NCBI RefSeq assembly: GCF_910592395.1
Contig: NC_088309.1
Span: 4,094,501-4,158,500, forward strand
Direction: 5' to 3'
DNA from: Lineus longissimus
Taxonomy: Eukaryota; Nemertea; Pilidiophora; Heteronemertea; Lineidae
Length of the DNA stretch: 64,000 bases
Positions 14,101-24,059 of this stretch are shown piece by piece. The notes under the pieces are model-generated. The model saw only the letters and a program-made list of their open reading frames with translations. It ran no database searches and had not been told where the DNA came from. The position numbers and the translations under genes were made by a program. Within the stretch, counting starts at the first letter, position 1; every line of letters begins with the position of its first letter.

Positions 14101-14958
14101 TACAGTTTTCCGTAAGTTTTGACCCAGTTTGTCCCTGAATTTTACTTCAGCTGCTGGGAAATAAGGAATACAATCTCCTTGAGTGTCTATTGCATAACCC
14201 TCCACCAATTTTTATGACTGTGTAAAAAAAGCATTGTTTTTCTGTAAAATTCATATTCAAGTAGCAAGTATCAATCGTCAAACAAGATTCATATGAAGTG
14301 TTTTAAGAAATATTGCGAAAACTGTTTCGATTTTTTCAGAACAATTGTCTTACACTGCTGTCTACAATGCTCTGAATTTCCCTGCTGGCAGTATGCCAGT
14401 TACCAAGGTGACCGCTGAGGATGAAGACAAACTTGAGAAGGAATACCCAACAGAACCTTTCTACCATAAGATTACGAAAGATGTAAGGATTTAGTTCTAG
14501 TTGTACATAATATTGTACTGCCCCTACTGACTACTTCAGATTGATCAAACAAATGTTCGAAGATAACTACCATGGCATGGTATGATAACAAAAGAGCTTG
14601 TTAAAAACCAGTAGCATGACCCAAATGGGCTAATGAAATGGTACATGTACATGCAGTAACGACATGGTCACACTGGGGAAATCAGTTCCTGATCTTCCCA
14701 TAGCAATGGATGTGAAGTTTTTTGCACAGTGCAGTTTATATGGTGGTTAATGCACTGCGCCTATAGTGTATTGAAAAAAGAAGGGGTGATATCTATAGTA
14801 ACTTTCAACATCTATATAATTTCTTCCTTTGCTTTTAGGGCTCGCGTGGCTCAACCGGTCTTCCGGTTAACGTCCAGTGTGTTGCACTGCCTTTCCAGGA
14901 TGAAATGAGTCTACGTGTCATGAAGGAACTCGACACAGCCCTCAAGATGACCAACTAA
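5165..14958 (+). CDS. FAAH: Fatty-acid amide hydrolase (FAAH1-like), 14 exons, complete
   Basis: Exons: 5165-5410, 5895-6005, 8857-8913, 9185-9271, 9823-9956, 10192-10439, 10684-10934, 11427-11524, 12656-12755, 13204-13247, 13647-13686, 14006-14111, 14340-14482, 14839-14958. All are GT-AG and phases join into 594 codons plus TAA, close to the ~580 residues of mammalian FAAH. The protein is an amidase-signature serine hydrolase. The triad is visible: Lys161 in [10 protein letters not shown], Ser236 in PGGSSGGE and nucleophile Ser260 in SDLGGSIR. The spacings 75 and 24 equal those of rat FAAH Lys142-Ser217-Ser241. A hydrophobic segment (about residues 31-45) near the N-terminus fits the family's membrane anchor. 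The C-terminus keeps [12 protein letters not shown]. Expected role: hydrolysis of fatty-acid amides such as anandamide on internal membranes. Intron 2 is large and carries a tandem repeat array. Confidence 0.95.
6475..8530. repeat. Tandem array of ~302-bp units in FAAH intron 2
   Basis: The marker GGCACGTTTCTTAACC (with small variants) recurs at about 6581, 6881, 7409, 7711, 8013 and 8315, a period of 300-302 bases with one break near 7190-7400. A leader, TTGGCTCACCGTAGGGGAGT, followed by a GTCGTCC microsatellite opens each block, at about 6480 and 7327. Every unit contains CCACCAGGGGG: 6691, 6992, 7519, 7821, 8123 and 8426. Units also share GATATCTAAAAAGTGTGATA, or a degraded form, and a GAGGTCA motif. 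Short interspersed open frames are not conserved between units, so I see no protein here. Confidence 0.9.
7195..7260 (+). repeat. tRNA-like fragment (B-box half) between repeat blocks
   Basis: GGTCGTGAGTTCAAACCCC around 7214-7232 looks like the T-arm and B-box of a tRNA (GGTTCGANTCC type). It is followed by CGGTCAGGGACGGCC and an AT-rich tail. No A-box half is visible upstream, so this is not a functional tRNA. It reads as the truncated head or tail of a tRNA-derived SINE joined to the 302-bp array. Confidence 0.5.
11527..11691. repeat. Degenerate ~48-bp minisatellite in FAAH intron 8
   Basis: Two complete copies and part of a third of a unit resembling GTGTTGAATGCTGCCACAAT followed by GTTTAACAATGCGGTGCTT lie in tandem, with a further partial match at the left end. 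The single open frame running through it has no recognisable protein content. Confidence 0.6.
12779..12807. repeat. (TAA)n microsatellite
   Basis: About nine TAA/ATA repeats sit directly after the donor region of FAAH exon 9. They are followed by sequence resembling a dispersed element (GCAAAGCACTGTACAAT at about 12844). The microsatellite may be the edge of that element. Confidence 0.8.
13715..13782 (-). repeat. tRNA-derived SINE head
   Basis: On the minus strand an A-box-like TAGCACAGTGGTTAACGC (13757-13774) and a B-box-like GGATTCGAAT (about 13721-13730) are spaced as in tRNA genes. The flanks do not close into a clean acceptor stem. A Pol III SINE remnant is more likely than a working tRNA gene. 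It lies in a FAAH intron. Confidence 0.65.
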
Positions 14959-15027
14959 TAGAAGTTGTTACTCATGACCAACTAATAGAAGTTGTTACTC
15001 ATGACCAACTAATAGAAGTTGTTACTC
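14947..15027 (+). repeat. Three perfect 27-bp repeats spanning the FAAH stop codon
   Basis: Three identical 27-base units run head to tail (14947-14973, 14974-15000, 15001-15027). Each contains ATGACCAACTAATAG. The first copy supplies the last FAAH codons (Met-Thr-Asn) and the tandem stops TAA TAG. The other two copies fall in the 3' UTR. The perfect identity suggests a recent expansion. Confidence 0.95.
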
Positions 15028-15769
15028 AAAAGCTAGAATTGTATTTGGCAAATGTCAGACATTGATTTTTTGTGCACTTCGAGGACTAAATATAGTACGT
15101 AGTTCTTTTAAAGGGAGACTACATGCAGGAGCTACCGGGTCAAATTGTTAATCTTCAGCTGACTAGTATTGACACTCAGAGGTCTGAGTTGTGTTTGATT
15201 CAGCTGAATAATAGCTCTCATGTGAGCAGGTAGAATTCCAGTGTACTATAAGATCGAAGAGACCCCTTTCATCAAGTATTCATACTTGCTTTCATGGAAT
15301 TTAATCCTACCTCCCAGGCCCCTGCTGGATGGGCCAGATTAAGTTGGACAAAGTCGCATCTAGGTGGCTCTTCTACCTCACAGTACATACAAGCGCTATT
15401 CACACTTTTATAAATGGAATCATTTTATCACTGAGTCAAACCACAAACCATGTCCCACAATACTGTGCATGATACTAGGCACAGTAGATCACCAATTGGT
15501 CCCCATATGTTTCTGCCTGTAGCCCCCAGTAAAAGGATTTTCAGGTCCTATACAGGCACCATGACCATATGTAATTGTAATGCTCTTGGCATTGATTTGG
15601 TTAGTAATCATGATAGTGTGTAGATGTTTTAGTGTGTAGATGTGTATTACAACAGGCCTAAAAGGACTAAGGTACCATCCTCAATGACCAGTATATACCT
15701 TTCCTCACAAAAAATTTCCTAATATAAAAAAAATTAATATCAATGAAATTGTTTAGATTTGGTTTGAGG

Positions 15770-15850
15770 AACCTTATAGCCTCATGGTTGACACTGCCAG
15801 CTACCATGCATTAGGGCCAGGTTTCGATTCCAGGGAGGATTCGGAATTTT
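15770..15850 (+). repeat. tRNA-derived SINE head
   Basis: An A-box-like TAGCCTCATGGTTGACAC (from about 15777) and a B-box-like GGTTTCGATTCC (15820-15831) have tRNA-like spacing. The sequence differs from the other tRNA-like pieces in the window, so it may belong to another SINE subfamily. Confidence 0.6.
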
Positions 15851-16456
15851 ATTTCTGGATGAACCCATGTCAAACGATGTATAAGATATGAACATGAAGA
15901 AATGACAGCTTAGGAATTACATGTCCTGCACAATTGCCTGTTTATGCTTTGGAAACTACTTTTTTTATTACTTTTTACGTCTTAGAAGGCGTTATGCAAG
16001 ATCAAAGTGCCATCCAGAGAATTAGTCAAAAACTTTTGTTTCGGTTATTTATGAGTGGTGCTTCTTTAGAAACTAGTTTAGTTAACGTGTAGTTTGGAAA
16101 CTTTAAGTGATGATGGCTAGTGTATTCCTTTCAGAGTTGATAACACAATTGTCTTAACTATACACTGAACGGCCCTTGGACCTAGACAGTTCTTGCAATG
16201 GCTTTTGGATTATAATGAAAAAGGCTTGCAGATTTCATGTAAATCTGGTTTTATGGAGATGTATAGATCGAACTAGTGCTCTGCTAACAGGTTTATCTGT
16301 GCTGGAAGAAATTGATCATTTATTCTATAGCATGCTGTGGTAGGATTTATAATTTGATATGTCTTGTTATTATGTGCTGTATACAGTATTATATGTGCTA
16401 AACCAAATGCCACATTGTTGTCACATTTCTTTATCTACATTTTTGACTTGAAGATG

Positions 16457-16462
16457 AATAAA
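16457..16462 (+). terminator. Candidate polyadenylation signal of FAAH
   Basis: AATAAA lies in an AT-rich stretch downstream of the FAAH stop codon, shortly before the decayed minisatellite at 16530. Confidence 0.5.
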
Positions 16463-16529
16463 AGGAGTGATAGTAGAAATTGACTTCATACCTCATCAAC
16501 ATTTGGGAGCTTTGCTTCCTTTGTTTATA

Positions 16530-17000
16530 GATGAGTGAAGTTCCTACTACTCCTGAAGTGGATAAAGCTTCCCCTGTGACTAAAATTCCTTGGCTACACC
16601 TGAATTGAAAGCATCCCCTCCAAAGTGACTGAAATTTCTACTGGGCTTCACCTCTGTTGGGAGTTTTTCTGCCAGGTGACTGAAATTCCTACCACACCTG
16701 AATTGGAAGCTTTCTCTGCAAGGTGAAATGAATTCCTTCTACACCTGCTGAGTTGGAAACTTCCTTAATCGTTGGGTGACTGGAATTCCTACTATGAAAA
16801 CTTAAGTTTGAATCTTTGTCTGCAAAGTGACATAAATTCCTACTACACCTGAGTTAAAGCGTGTTTCTTGCAACAAATACAATGCCCTTCCCACACCTCA
16901 GTAGGTATTAAAGCATCATCAAGTCATTACAGCTTGCAGCTTCCTCGGCAGGGTGACTGATATTCATATTACACCTGTGTCTTAAGCTTACTCTGCTGCC
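16530..17000 (+). repeat. Decayed ~50-bp minisatellite with a coding-like consensus
   Basis: Eight or nine diverged copies of a ~47-53 base unit lie in tandem. Recurrent blocks are GTGACTGAAATTCCTAC, ACACCTGAATTGGAAG and TCTGCAAAG. In the + frame the consensus reads VTEIPTTPELEASPAK. The first copy still opens with ATG and reads MSEVPTTPEVDKASPVTKIP before a stop. Later copies carry stops and shifts. It may be a dead Pro/Thr-rich repeat gene or a plain DNA minisatellite. Confidence 0.65.
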
Positions 17001-18230
17001 GAAGCAGTGGAAGAGAGCGCCCAGCTCTTAATCAATGAACACTAATTAGTTCCTCTTTACCATGCCTGATCCTGACTGGCAAATCGGTCGAGTCCTGCCG
17101 CGCTTTTGATTTCGGCATTCCGCATTCTGCGTCCAACACCATGACTTGCGGTTGACCAGTGGAGAGGGTTGTCGTCAGATCGAAAATATGTTACTATCAC
17201 ACATGAGTAGTATCAGAACGATACACGTTCGTGAATTACAAGACTAGGAACTGAACGCACGGCATGTCAGATGTCAGAATGGTTAAGAAAATACAATTTC
17301 CAAATTTTTTCGGTATCCACAGACAGATACCCCTAATCAAAATTACGAGACGCAATTTCAAGACAATTTTCCTTTGAAGCTTTCCCGAGCCTTGTTGACT
17401 TCCCCGGCAACTGATATCATTACCACCGCAGGCAGTGGGAGAGGCCGCGGACAACAGGAAAGGAGACGCAGATTCATCAGCGACTGTGCTTCATAGAAGC
17501 TCCGAAACTCTATGATTTGTCTGCTGTTGAATTTGATAAAACAGCCGTATAGGTTCATTAGTGAGTGCGAGACTGCAAGTTAAGTGGCAGTTTTTGGATG
17601 GCATGAGATAAAAGACGTTCTTTTGAGGATATATCTTTTAAGGTGAGTAGATTTTTGACGATATCATTTTGTCGTGATTGTCTGTAGACCATCCTTTTTG
17701 GGCAAATAGTATATGAAACTTAGTGGATAAAAAGCTTTTTTACTATTTCATATTGTTGTTCTCTTCAGAATACAATGTACATGACTCTCAAAAACAGGCG
17801 CTCGGGATCCGATTTGAAGCCAGCTATGAAAATGAAATTTTTTCTCAATCTCTGTCTATTCATGAATTGCAATTATTCATCCAAAGAAGATCCAGTTCCC
17901 AGAATGTATCAGTCGCTTCGAGACCACAAATTTCTCTTCCTACGATGTCACGATGTACCTCCTTCCTACAGCCCCACTTTAAAACATTAAAATGAAAAGA
18001 ATCTATATTAATCAAGAGATGGTAGTCTTAAAAACACGAATAATGTATGATTGGTAAACAAATCATGTAGTCACCGGAGAAGTATGAGGTATGTCATATA
18101 TACCCCAAAATAATTGTAAGTCGTAGTCTGTTGATACATCCTGGAATACCAGGATCAAATATAGTTGTCACGAGTTGGATGCTCTTGATATTGACTGCGT
18201 TAAAGGCCGGGAATCGTGAAATAACGGGTT
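17000..18230. other. No gene recognised; possible 5' UTR exon material for the GPCR
   Basis: I saw no conserved protein. The GPCR coding part begins directly at a 3' splice site, so at least one non-coding exon must lie upstream. A donor-like AAG|GTGAGT near 17640 is one possible end of such an exon, without further support. Confidence 0.25.
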
Positions 18231-18320
18231 AATGACACAAAGGTTATGAGTTCGGCTCACCAAGAGCCGCAAACTGATACAGTTCTGGCACGGGCAAGAC
18301 ACTTCCCTGCAGTTTTCAGG
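18200..18320 (+). repeat. tRNA-like SINE fragment
   Basis: GGTTATGAGTTCGGCTC (from about 18242) resembles a tRNA B-box. It is followed by CACGGGCAAGACACTTCCCT, a type of body sequence found after tRNA heads in many SINEs. The A-box half is not clear. Confidence 0.4.
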
Positions 18321-18580
18321 GGGTCGCTTATATATTTTTGGACATGCCTAGAGTAACCTACCTAACAACTCGACCTCCTTGAGTTTCTCGGGGAAGTTAG
18401 GGGAGACTGCATGGCTAATTGCTCCGGATATCCGCGTTACCTCTACTATATACCCTTCTTTAGAAAAAGTGAAAGCAATGTTTCATATCTTCTTTCGTTC
18501 CATCCTTCAACAATGGTATTTCCATCCTTGTCGAAGGAGTAACAAGCCGTGCTCAAAATCTAATTAACCTAAGGGAAAAA

Positions 18581-18606
18581 ATAGGGCCATTTACACGGGA
18601 CCAATC
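18581..18606 (+). mobile_element. Solo end of a MITE family (same terminus as 23847-24054)
   Basis: ATAGGGCCATTTACACGGGA followed by CCAATC matches the terminal inverted repeats of the element at 23847-24054. No matching opposite end was found close by, so this is a truncated or rearranged copy. Confidence 0.55.
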
Positions 18607-18661
18607 ATCCTGAGATCAGGCTTTTTTTACTCCTCTGTCGTCATATACAAAATATTTGAAA

Positions 18662-18702
18662 TTTGAAATATCGAGAGGGGAGTATATTGAAAACAACTGA
18701 TG
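18662..18702 (+). repeat. Dispersed ~40-bp repeat, copy 1
   Basis: TTTGAAATATCGAGAGG, GAGTATATT and AAAACAACTGAT in order recur with few changes at 19995-20037. The pair brackets the hairpin at 19215-19395 in the same orientation, as if one larger element or two copies of one family were present. Confidence 0.55.
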
Positions 18703-19214
18703 CCAGGGTGGGGACCAAACCGTAGGTGCCGAGGGAAAAAGGCCTTGAAGCTCAGGAAGGAGTTTCAGTCGGTCGGGGCATGGCATCAACTGCTGATCCG
18801 AGTGGGAACTTGCCATTTCGCTGTTTGCAAGCTACCAAAGGTCACATGTTAAATACGCCGACTCCATAAATCTGTTGATGCTTCCGTTTAGTTGGAGGAA
18901 CCGGCATGACCGGAGTCGATTTGGTGGTATCCTGGATGCGTCGGTATCCGGGCTTCGGCGGAGACCCTATTACATCGAGCATACCGCCGATAAATCGGCT
19001 GGGTGTCTTGATGATTTCTCTAAATTTTCGAAGACCGGTGATCCTAAGTTCATTTTGATATATATAATAGGCGGCATTCGAAAGAAATTTTTTTTTCTTA
19101 TATGAATGAATAATAACTAGTCTATAACTGGTCGATCGAGGAGTTTATACGTGTTGATATAGCTGATTGCGGAGACTGACCTACGAAGCTTGATGGCGAC
19201 CTGCACAGCTTGCT

Positions 19215-19395
19215 TGACCCGGGATCCTGAGAAAATCAAGGGTTGTTGTTCGCTTCTCCGGGCCTGCACACAAATTCCTGAGACATTCGCTCTTGCGTCT
19301 GCACTTCAGTAAATGAGGGCGAATGTCTCAGGGGTTTGTGTGCAGGGCAAGAGAAGCGAACATTAATCCCCGATTTCCTCAGGATGTTGACCCGG
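19215..19395. mobile_element. Long imperfect inverted repeat (fold-back / MITE-like)
   Basis: A left arm (about 19221-19293) and right arm (about 19315-19391) of 70-80 bases are reverse complements with few mismatches, around a loop of about 20 bases. Shared blocks include ATCCTGAG, GTTCGCTTCTC, CCTGCACACAAA and CCTGAGACATTCGC. A transcript would fold into a strong hairpin. No coding content was seen. Confidence 0.85.
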
Positions 19396-19994
19396 CGGCC
19401 CGCGCAGGATTTGTCTGTCGAGGCACTCGTTGCGTCGATCAAGTGCCACTAACGTTGTTGATGTATACCTTTTTACCAAAAGTACCGTTAGTCTAAACAG
19501 TCAAAGTAGCCAAAGCAGTCAAAAGCAGCTGAAAGGGGCTAATTTCCCTCAATGTCGTTTCCGTCTGCCATTCGATATCCCGGTGTCAGCAAAGCCACAG
19601 CTTGCAAGGAAATCGCTCGCCATCTACTAAAAATTGTAAGAACCGTGCATGCACCTGCAGCCGGGTCATCAGTGGCGTGCGCATCCAAACCAGCCAGCAG
19701 CAGGATCAAAAATCTGCAAGTTCCTGCTTGTGATTGATGTGCAACGTCAACCGCCTGATTCGTGGTAGGTTGAAAAAGGTCACTGCAATCATTGATGAAA
19801 ATTGTTCATTCTAGATGATTTCACTGCACACATAGCGTGGTCACCCATATGATTAAAAGTTTCAACGGTAATTTAGGTTCTTAAAAAATCCAATATCTGC
19901 AGCTGGAAAAAACTTGCTGAAATATTCAGAAAACTCAATTATATATGATGTTTACTTGATTTACCACCACTGCATGGACATCCTGTGATTAGGT

Positions 19995-20037
19995 TTTTTG
20001 AAATATCGAGAGGCGGAGTATATTAAAAACCACTGAT
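19995..20037 (+). repeat. Dispersed ~40-bp repeat, copy 2
   Basis: This is the second copy of the motif at 18662-18702: TTGAAATATCGAGAGG, GAGTATATT, then AAAACCACTGAT. Confidence 0.55.
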
Positions 20038-20039
20038 TA

Positions 20040-20980
20040 CGTCGGTCACCGATCGCGAGTAGCATAACAGATCAGGCATTATCATAGTTACATCAGTCTC
20101 CCCTTAGTTATTATTTACCTATCCCAGGGCCATTTCAAGGCGCGGGTCCCGTGGCAGGTACTGTGTGATTGGAATATGATATTAATTAACAATATGAGCT
20201 TCCAACGTGCTGATGAAGGAAGGAAGGGATTGAGTTTTCGCACACCCCCGAAACGCCAACCTGAACGTCTATCTCATTGTTTATCTTCCTGATAACGAAG
20301 GCGAAATGGGAAAGGTTCGGAGGCTTTCCAAGCGAGCAACGCCAAAATTAGACAGGATGTTGGCCGGTGCGTTCGAAGGCCAAATCCAGCTGCTGGGAAG
20401 TGTTAATGAGCTGACTGTGATCGATTAGTTCTAAGTAGTGATGAGAATCTAAGATGAGAAAGAACATCCCAAATAGACGTCTCTGGTAGTGAGAGTGGGA
20501 ATGGATGTATAGATTTTACATTGAAGCCCACATTTCCCTCGACTGGTGACACCAACAACATCACTGGGTTGCCATCAACAGACTGTAATCTCTGTTTTTT
20601 CGGAACGGCAACAGTTGCGGCAGTAGCGAACGCGAAGAAGAGGGAAATGAACAGTAATTTCGATCAAAGAACAAGGATGTTTTAATAAAAAACGGTAGTT
20701 TAAAAGCAAACTACTTGGAATATGTATTGATATTAGCATTAATTAAAGGGGTTATTGATTCTTGGAGATATTTTGCCGAACCCTGTCCGCGAGAATAAGC
20801 GAAGATGACGTCAGAATGGTACAGATATTAAACCGATGTAAATGCTATAGTCATGTAATTCGTGATCCGTGAGATTTGCGATCCGGTCATTAACAGAGTG
20901 GCCTTATTTGTATTATTTGGAATATTTTCGCAGCATGAAGGACACTTATATAGTCTAACATTTAACTCCCTTGAAACTTT
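20040..20980. other. Upstream region of the GPCR; no gene seen
   Basis: No exon with recognisable content was found. The stretch ends at the splice acceptor CTTTCAG just before the receptor's ATG, so it is intron or 5' flank of the receptor gene. Confidence 0.4.
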
Positions 20981-20983
20981 CAG

Positions 20984-23669
20984 ATGGATATACCTTATTA
21001 CGCCCCCAACCAATTGCCGAACGATTCCAAAATCATCACAAGAGATTTCCTGCAAAACAACTTGGTGACATCTATCCCATATCTTGTTGTCATCGTCTTG
21101 GCAACATTACTTGGGACCATAGGCAACATATTGGTGATTGGAGCCGTTCTTTCGAATAAGGTAGGGGCATGCAGTTACTTCTTATCGACGTTCCGCTCAC
21201 GTATTATAGTTTAAAGGTACGGGACCCGTATCCCTAGGTTAGAATGCTAAAGGTACGGGAGCTCTTTTGCGCAGGCGCACACAATTCCCGTATCTCTGAC
21301 CATGTTTTATTCGAACGGCATTTCTCCCGTACCTTTTTCCATAGTACGCTATGAGTACGGAACTATAACAAGTAACTTATAATTACAACGTTGATATAAA
21401 ACTGGCAACAGCAGAGCCAACGTTCTCGAGTAGGAATTTTACTCCAGTTATAGGAACATCCTTAATAATCGTTTGTTAATACAGATATTGGTTGCTACCG
21501 GTGACCAGGAACTCTTCACCAGAGAGGCCCCAAAATAAATGTTGACCCGATTGTTCAAAACCCCAGTTGACGCGACAATGGATACCAACTAAAGTCATTT
21601 ATTTCAATCTTCATCACACAGGTACTGCGGACGGAAGGCAACTGTTTCATCTTAAACTTGGCCATTGCCGACATTAGTGTCTCCTGTTTCGTCGACCCTA
21701 TGAGCATCGTAGGTAAGGGGAATTGGCGTGCTTCGAATGATAACTATCAAAATTGATAACAATAAACCATAATTAAGAACAAAGTTGTTAAAGTAAAGAT
21801 CAAGTTGTCTAGAGCAATTAACTCTGCTCGACTTCATCAGAGTGACTTAGTCTTGTGTTCCGATGCATAGGGCTATCCACATGTTAATGATTGAAGAAAA
21901 TACTAAACAGATCAAATTGAAGTTTTGGGGTGCAATAAAGGGATGCTCCGATCCGGAGGGGTGCTATGTTGCACCCCTTAACCTCTGTAACACATTTATG
22001 TACATTTATGCTTCCCAATTTATTTAACATTCATCTTGTATTGATATTCGAGACTGAAAATGTAAAATGTAAAATGTAAATCAGCCGAAAAGTTTCATTT
22101 TGCTTATACAAACGTATGATTTCTATGATAGTTTTGCCTTCAAAGTTAGCACCCCATGCAGGGTTCCGATAAGCACATTTCCTCTCTACCAAGGGTTCCC
22201 ATGAGCACCTTGGGGCCTCGGTTCCATGAACCGCCGTAGCCTGCCTCAAAGCCGGAATAGCCTCAAGCAAGGACTCTACTTTCCGAGTGATCGTAAAAAG
22301 TTAATTGGGGGCCTCATTAGGCTGCCTTTCCTTATCTAATCGTCCCTCGGATCCTTTGCCTTTGGCACAATTAATAGAACCAGCATAACTCAAATAGATA
22401 TTTTTATCGTCTTTAATAAGGTCAAGTAACGTGATTGATATATACCATGGCTTCATTGCTTTCAGCCGGCCGATCCATGCTTAATTGGGCCTTCTGATCT
22501 TTGTGAAGCAAATTATAGCAACTGATGCCACTCCCGTGTTTCCGGCCCAATCCCATGCTACCCTATGCCGCCCCTTTATCTAAAATTATTTACATGTACT
22601 TTGATATCTGATCACTCTTGGGAGATACAAATCTTGTCAGTCTATAATGCTTTTTTATTCACACTCCTCTGAGATAAATTGCGAATTCCAGCTTTGTCAC
22701 CAAAGCTCAAACAACAGCTAAAGGTACGGACGAGATTCTTTCAAATCGCCGCATTCTTTGTAAAACGTTTATGACAAGCCATCAAACAAATCTTTGAAAA
22801 CCAGTATGAATTCTTTCACGTTCTCGCAACTATCAACGGACCCTATTTCTCCCGTTTATAATCCTTCATTCTTTCATTTAACAGGTGTCATCAAAGGGGA
22901 AGCCTTCTTTCACTACCAGCCGATCCTGTGCGAGCTGATTGCCAGTGTATGCCTTACAGCTTGCTTCTGTTCACTTCTCAGCATCGGCGCCATCAGCCTG
23001 AACCGGTACATCCACATCTGCCACCACAACAACTACGCGGCCATCTATACGAAAAGGAACACGATTCTGATGTGCTTGGGGTTGTGGGTTCTCTCCTTCA
23101 TGTTGGAGATGCCAAACTTCTTTGGGTGGGGCGACCACGTCTACGACCAGAAGACACTGAACTGTGTATGGGACAGATCTGCCGACTTTAGCTACACAAT
23201 GTTTTTCTCATGCGCGGGAGTTTTGTTCCCTCTCGTCATCATTTCAGTATGTTACTATAAGATTTACGCCTGCGTCGTACGGAGTAAGAGCAGAGTTGCT
23301 GCGGCCTCTGCTGCGGCCGCTTCCCAAGTGAAAAACGATTTTGATCGGACGAAAGATAAGAGGGAATCCATCCGGTTGTCGCGGACTTTATTCGTAATCT
23401 TTGTGGTGTTCGCCGTGTGTTGGTCTCCTTACGCCATCATCGTTGCAGCGGACATCAACGACGCGTGGCCCCGAGAGGTCCATCTCTATTCCATTCTTCT
23501 TGCTCATTCTAACTCCAGTCTGAACAGTTTAGTGTATGGAATCACCAACAGGCAATTCAGAAGGGGCTATCGGAAGTTCTTGAGGATGGACAGATGGAAT
23601 ATGTCGAACACTATTTCATTGACGGAGACCAGGGGTAATACGTTTGATAACAACGAAACAGCTTTATAA
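20984..23669 (+). CDS. Class A GPCR, melatonin-receptor-like, 3 exons, complete
   Basis: Exons 20984-21160, 21622-21712 and 22885-23669 join into 350 codons plus TAA. Exon 1 gives TM1 with GNILVIGAV; exon 2 gives TM2 with NLAIADISVS. Exon 3 carries TM3-TM7. Visible landmarks are Cys105 at the top of TM3 with an ECL2 Cys in LNCVWD, NRY at 129-131 in place of DRY, CWSPY at 268-272 in TM6, and NSLVYG at 303-308 in place of NPxxY. NRY together with NxxxYG is typical of melatonin receptors, as is the TM7 stretch ending in RRGYRKF. ICL3 has an alanine-rich run (about 228-236). The ATG follows a CAG splice acceptor, so the 5' UTR is spliced. The ligand cannot be read from sequence; invertebrate NRY receptors of other classes (moody/Tre1-like) are an alternative. 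Confidence 0.88.
21196..21375. mobile_element. MITE-like palindromic element in GPCR intron 1
   Basis: The element starts near TTATAGTTTAAAGGTACGGG and ends near GTACGGAACTATAA, giving short terminal inverted repeats. An internal pair, GGTACGGGAG (21257) and CTCCCGTACC (about 21333), is also inverted. No transposase frame is present. Confidence 0.5.
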
Positions 23670-23707
23670 GAAATTGAGCTCCAGAGAATGTGCTGAGCCT
23701 TCAGAAA

Positions 23708-23713
23708 AATAAA
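23708..23713 (+). terminator. Candidate polyadenylation signal of the GPCR
   Basis: AATAAA lies 39 bases after the receptor's stop codon. If used, the 3' UTR is very short. Further AATAAA sites occur near 25026-25100. Confidence 0.45.
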
Positions 23714-23846
23714 ATCCCAGGGAATACAATGTATAGACAGCTGGTTCATCCCACTGCTCGCGCCAAACGCCGGTGTGATCGAGCTAGTATGACGGGCGAA
23801 CGGCAATGCTCTCTACAGTACAGCGCAGTGCGGTTTAAGAGGCACA

Positions 23847-24054
23847 ATAGGGACGTTTACACGGTACCAAGCCAAACCAGACCAGATCAGATCACATCGC
23901 TCACGACGTCATTTCAACGTAGGATGGACAAATGAGCATCGAACCAGACGAGACGAGACCCGATCCAGACCATATTCGTGTGCGTTTACACGGCAGACCA
24001 ATCGACCGATCCGAATCGATCTGCATCGGTTTGGTCCCGTGTAAACGGCCCTTG
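23847..24054. mobile_element. MITE with ~25-bp terminal inverted repeats
   Basis: The left end ATAGGGACGTTTACACGGTA and the right end, read on the minus strand as AAGGGCCGTTTACACGGGAC, are near-matching inverted termini about 207 bases apart. The interior is rich in GATCG/CGATC words and has no transposase frame. The same terminus occurs alone at 18581. Confidence 0.75.
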
Positions 24055-24059
24055 CTTAC

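Larger units (their letters stand above)
14959..16490 (+). other. FAAH 3' UTR and downstream sequence
   Basis: There is no coding exon here. The stretch ends at AATAAA 16457-16462, the best polyadenylation signal after the stop codon, which would give a 3' UTR of about 1.5 kb. A SINE remnant lies inside it at about 15770-15850. Confidence 0.5.

Noticed and set aside
22928-23191. 87-codon plus-strand frame inside the GPCR
   Set aside because: It is an alternative frame of the receptor's third exon.
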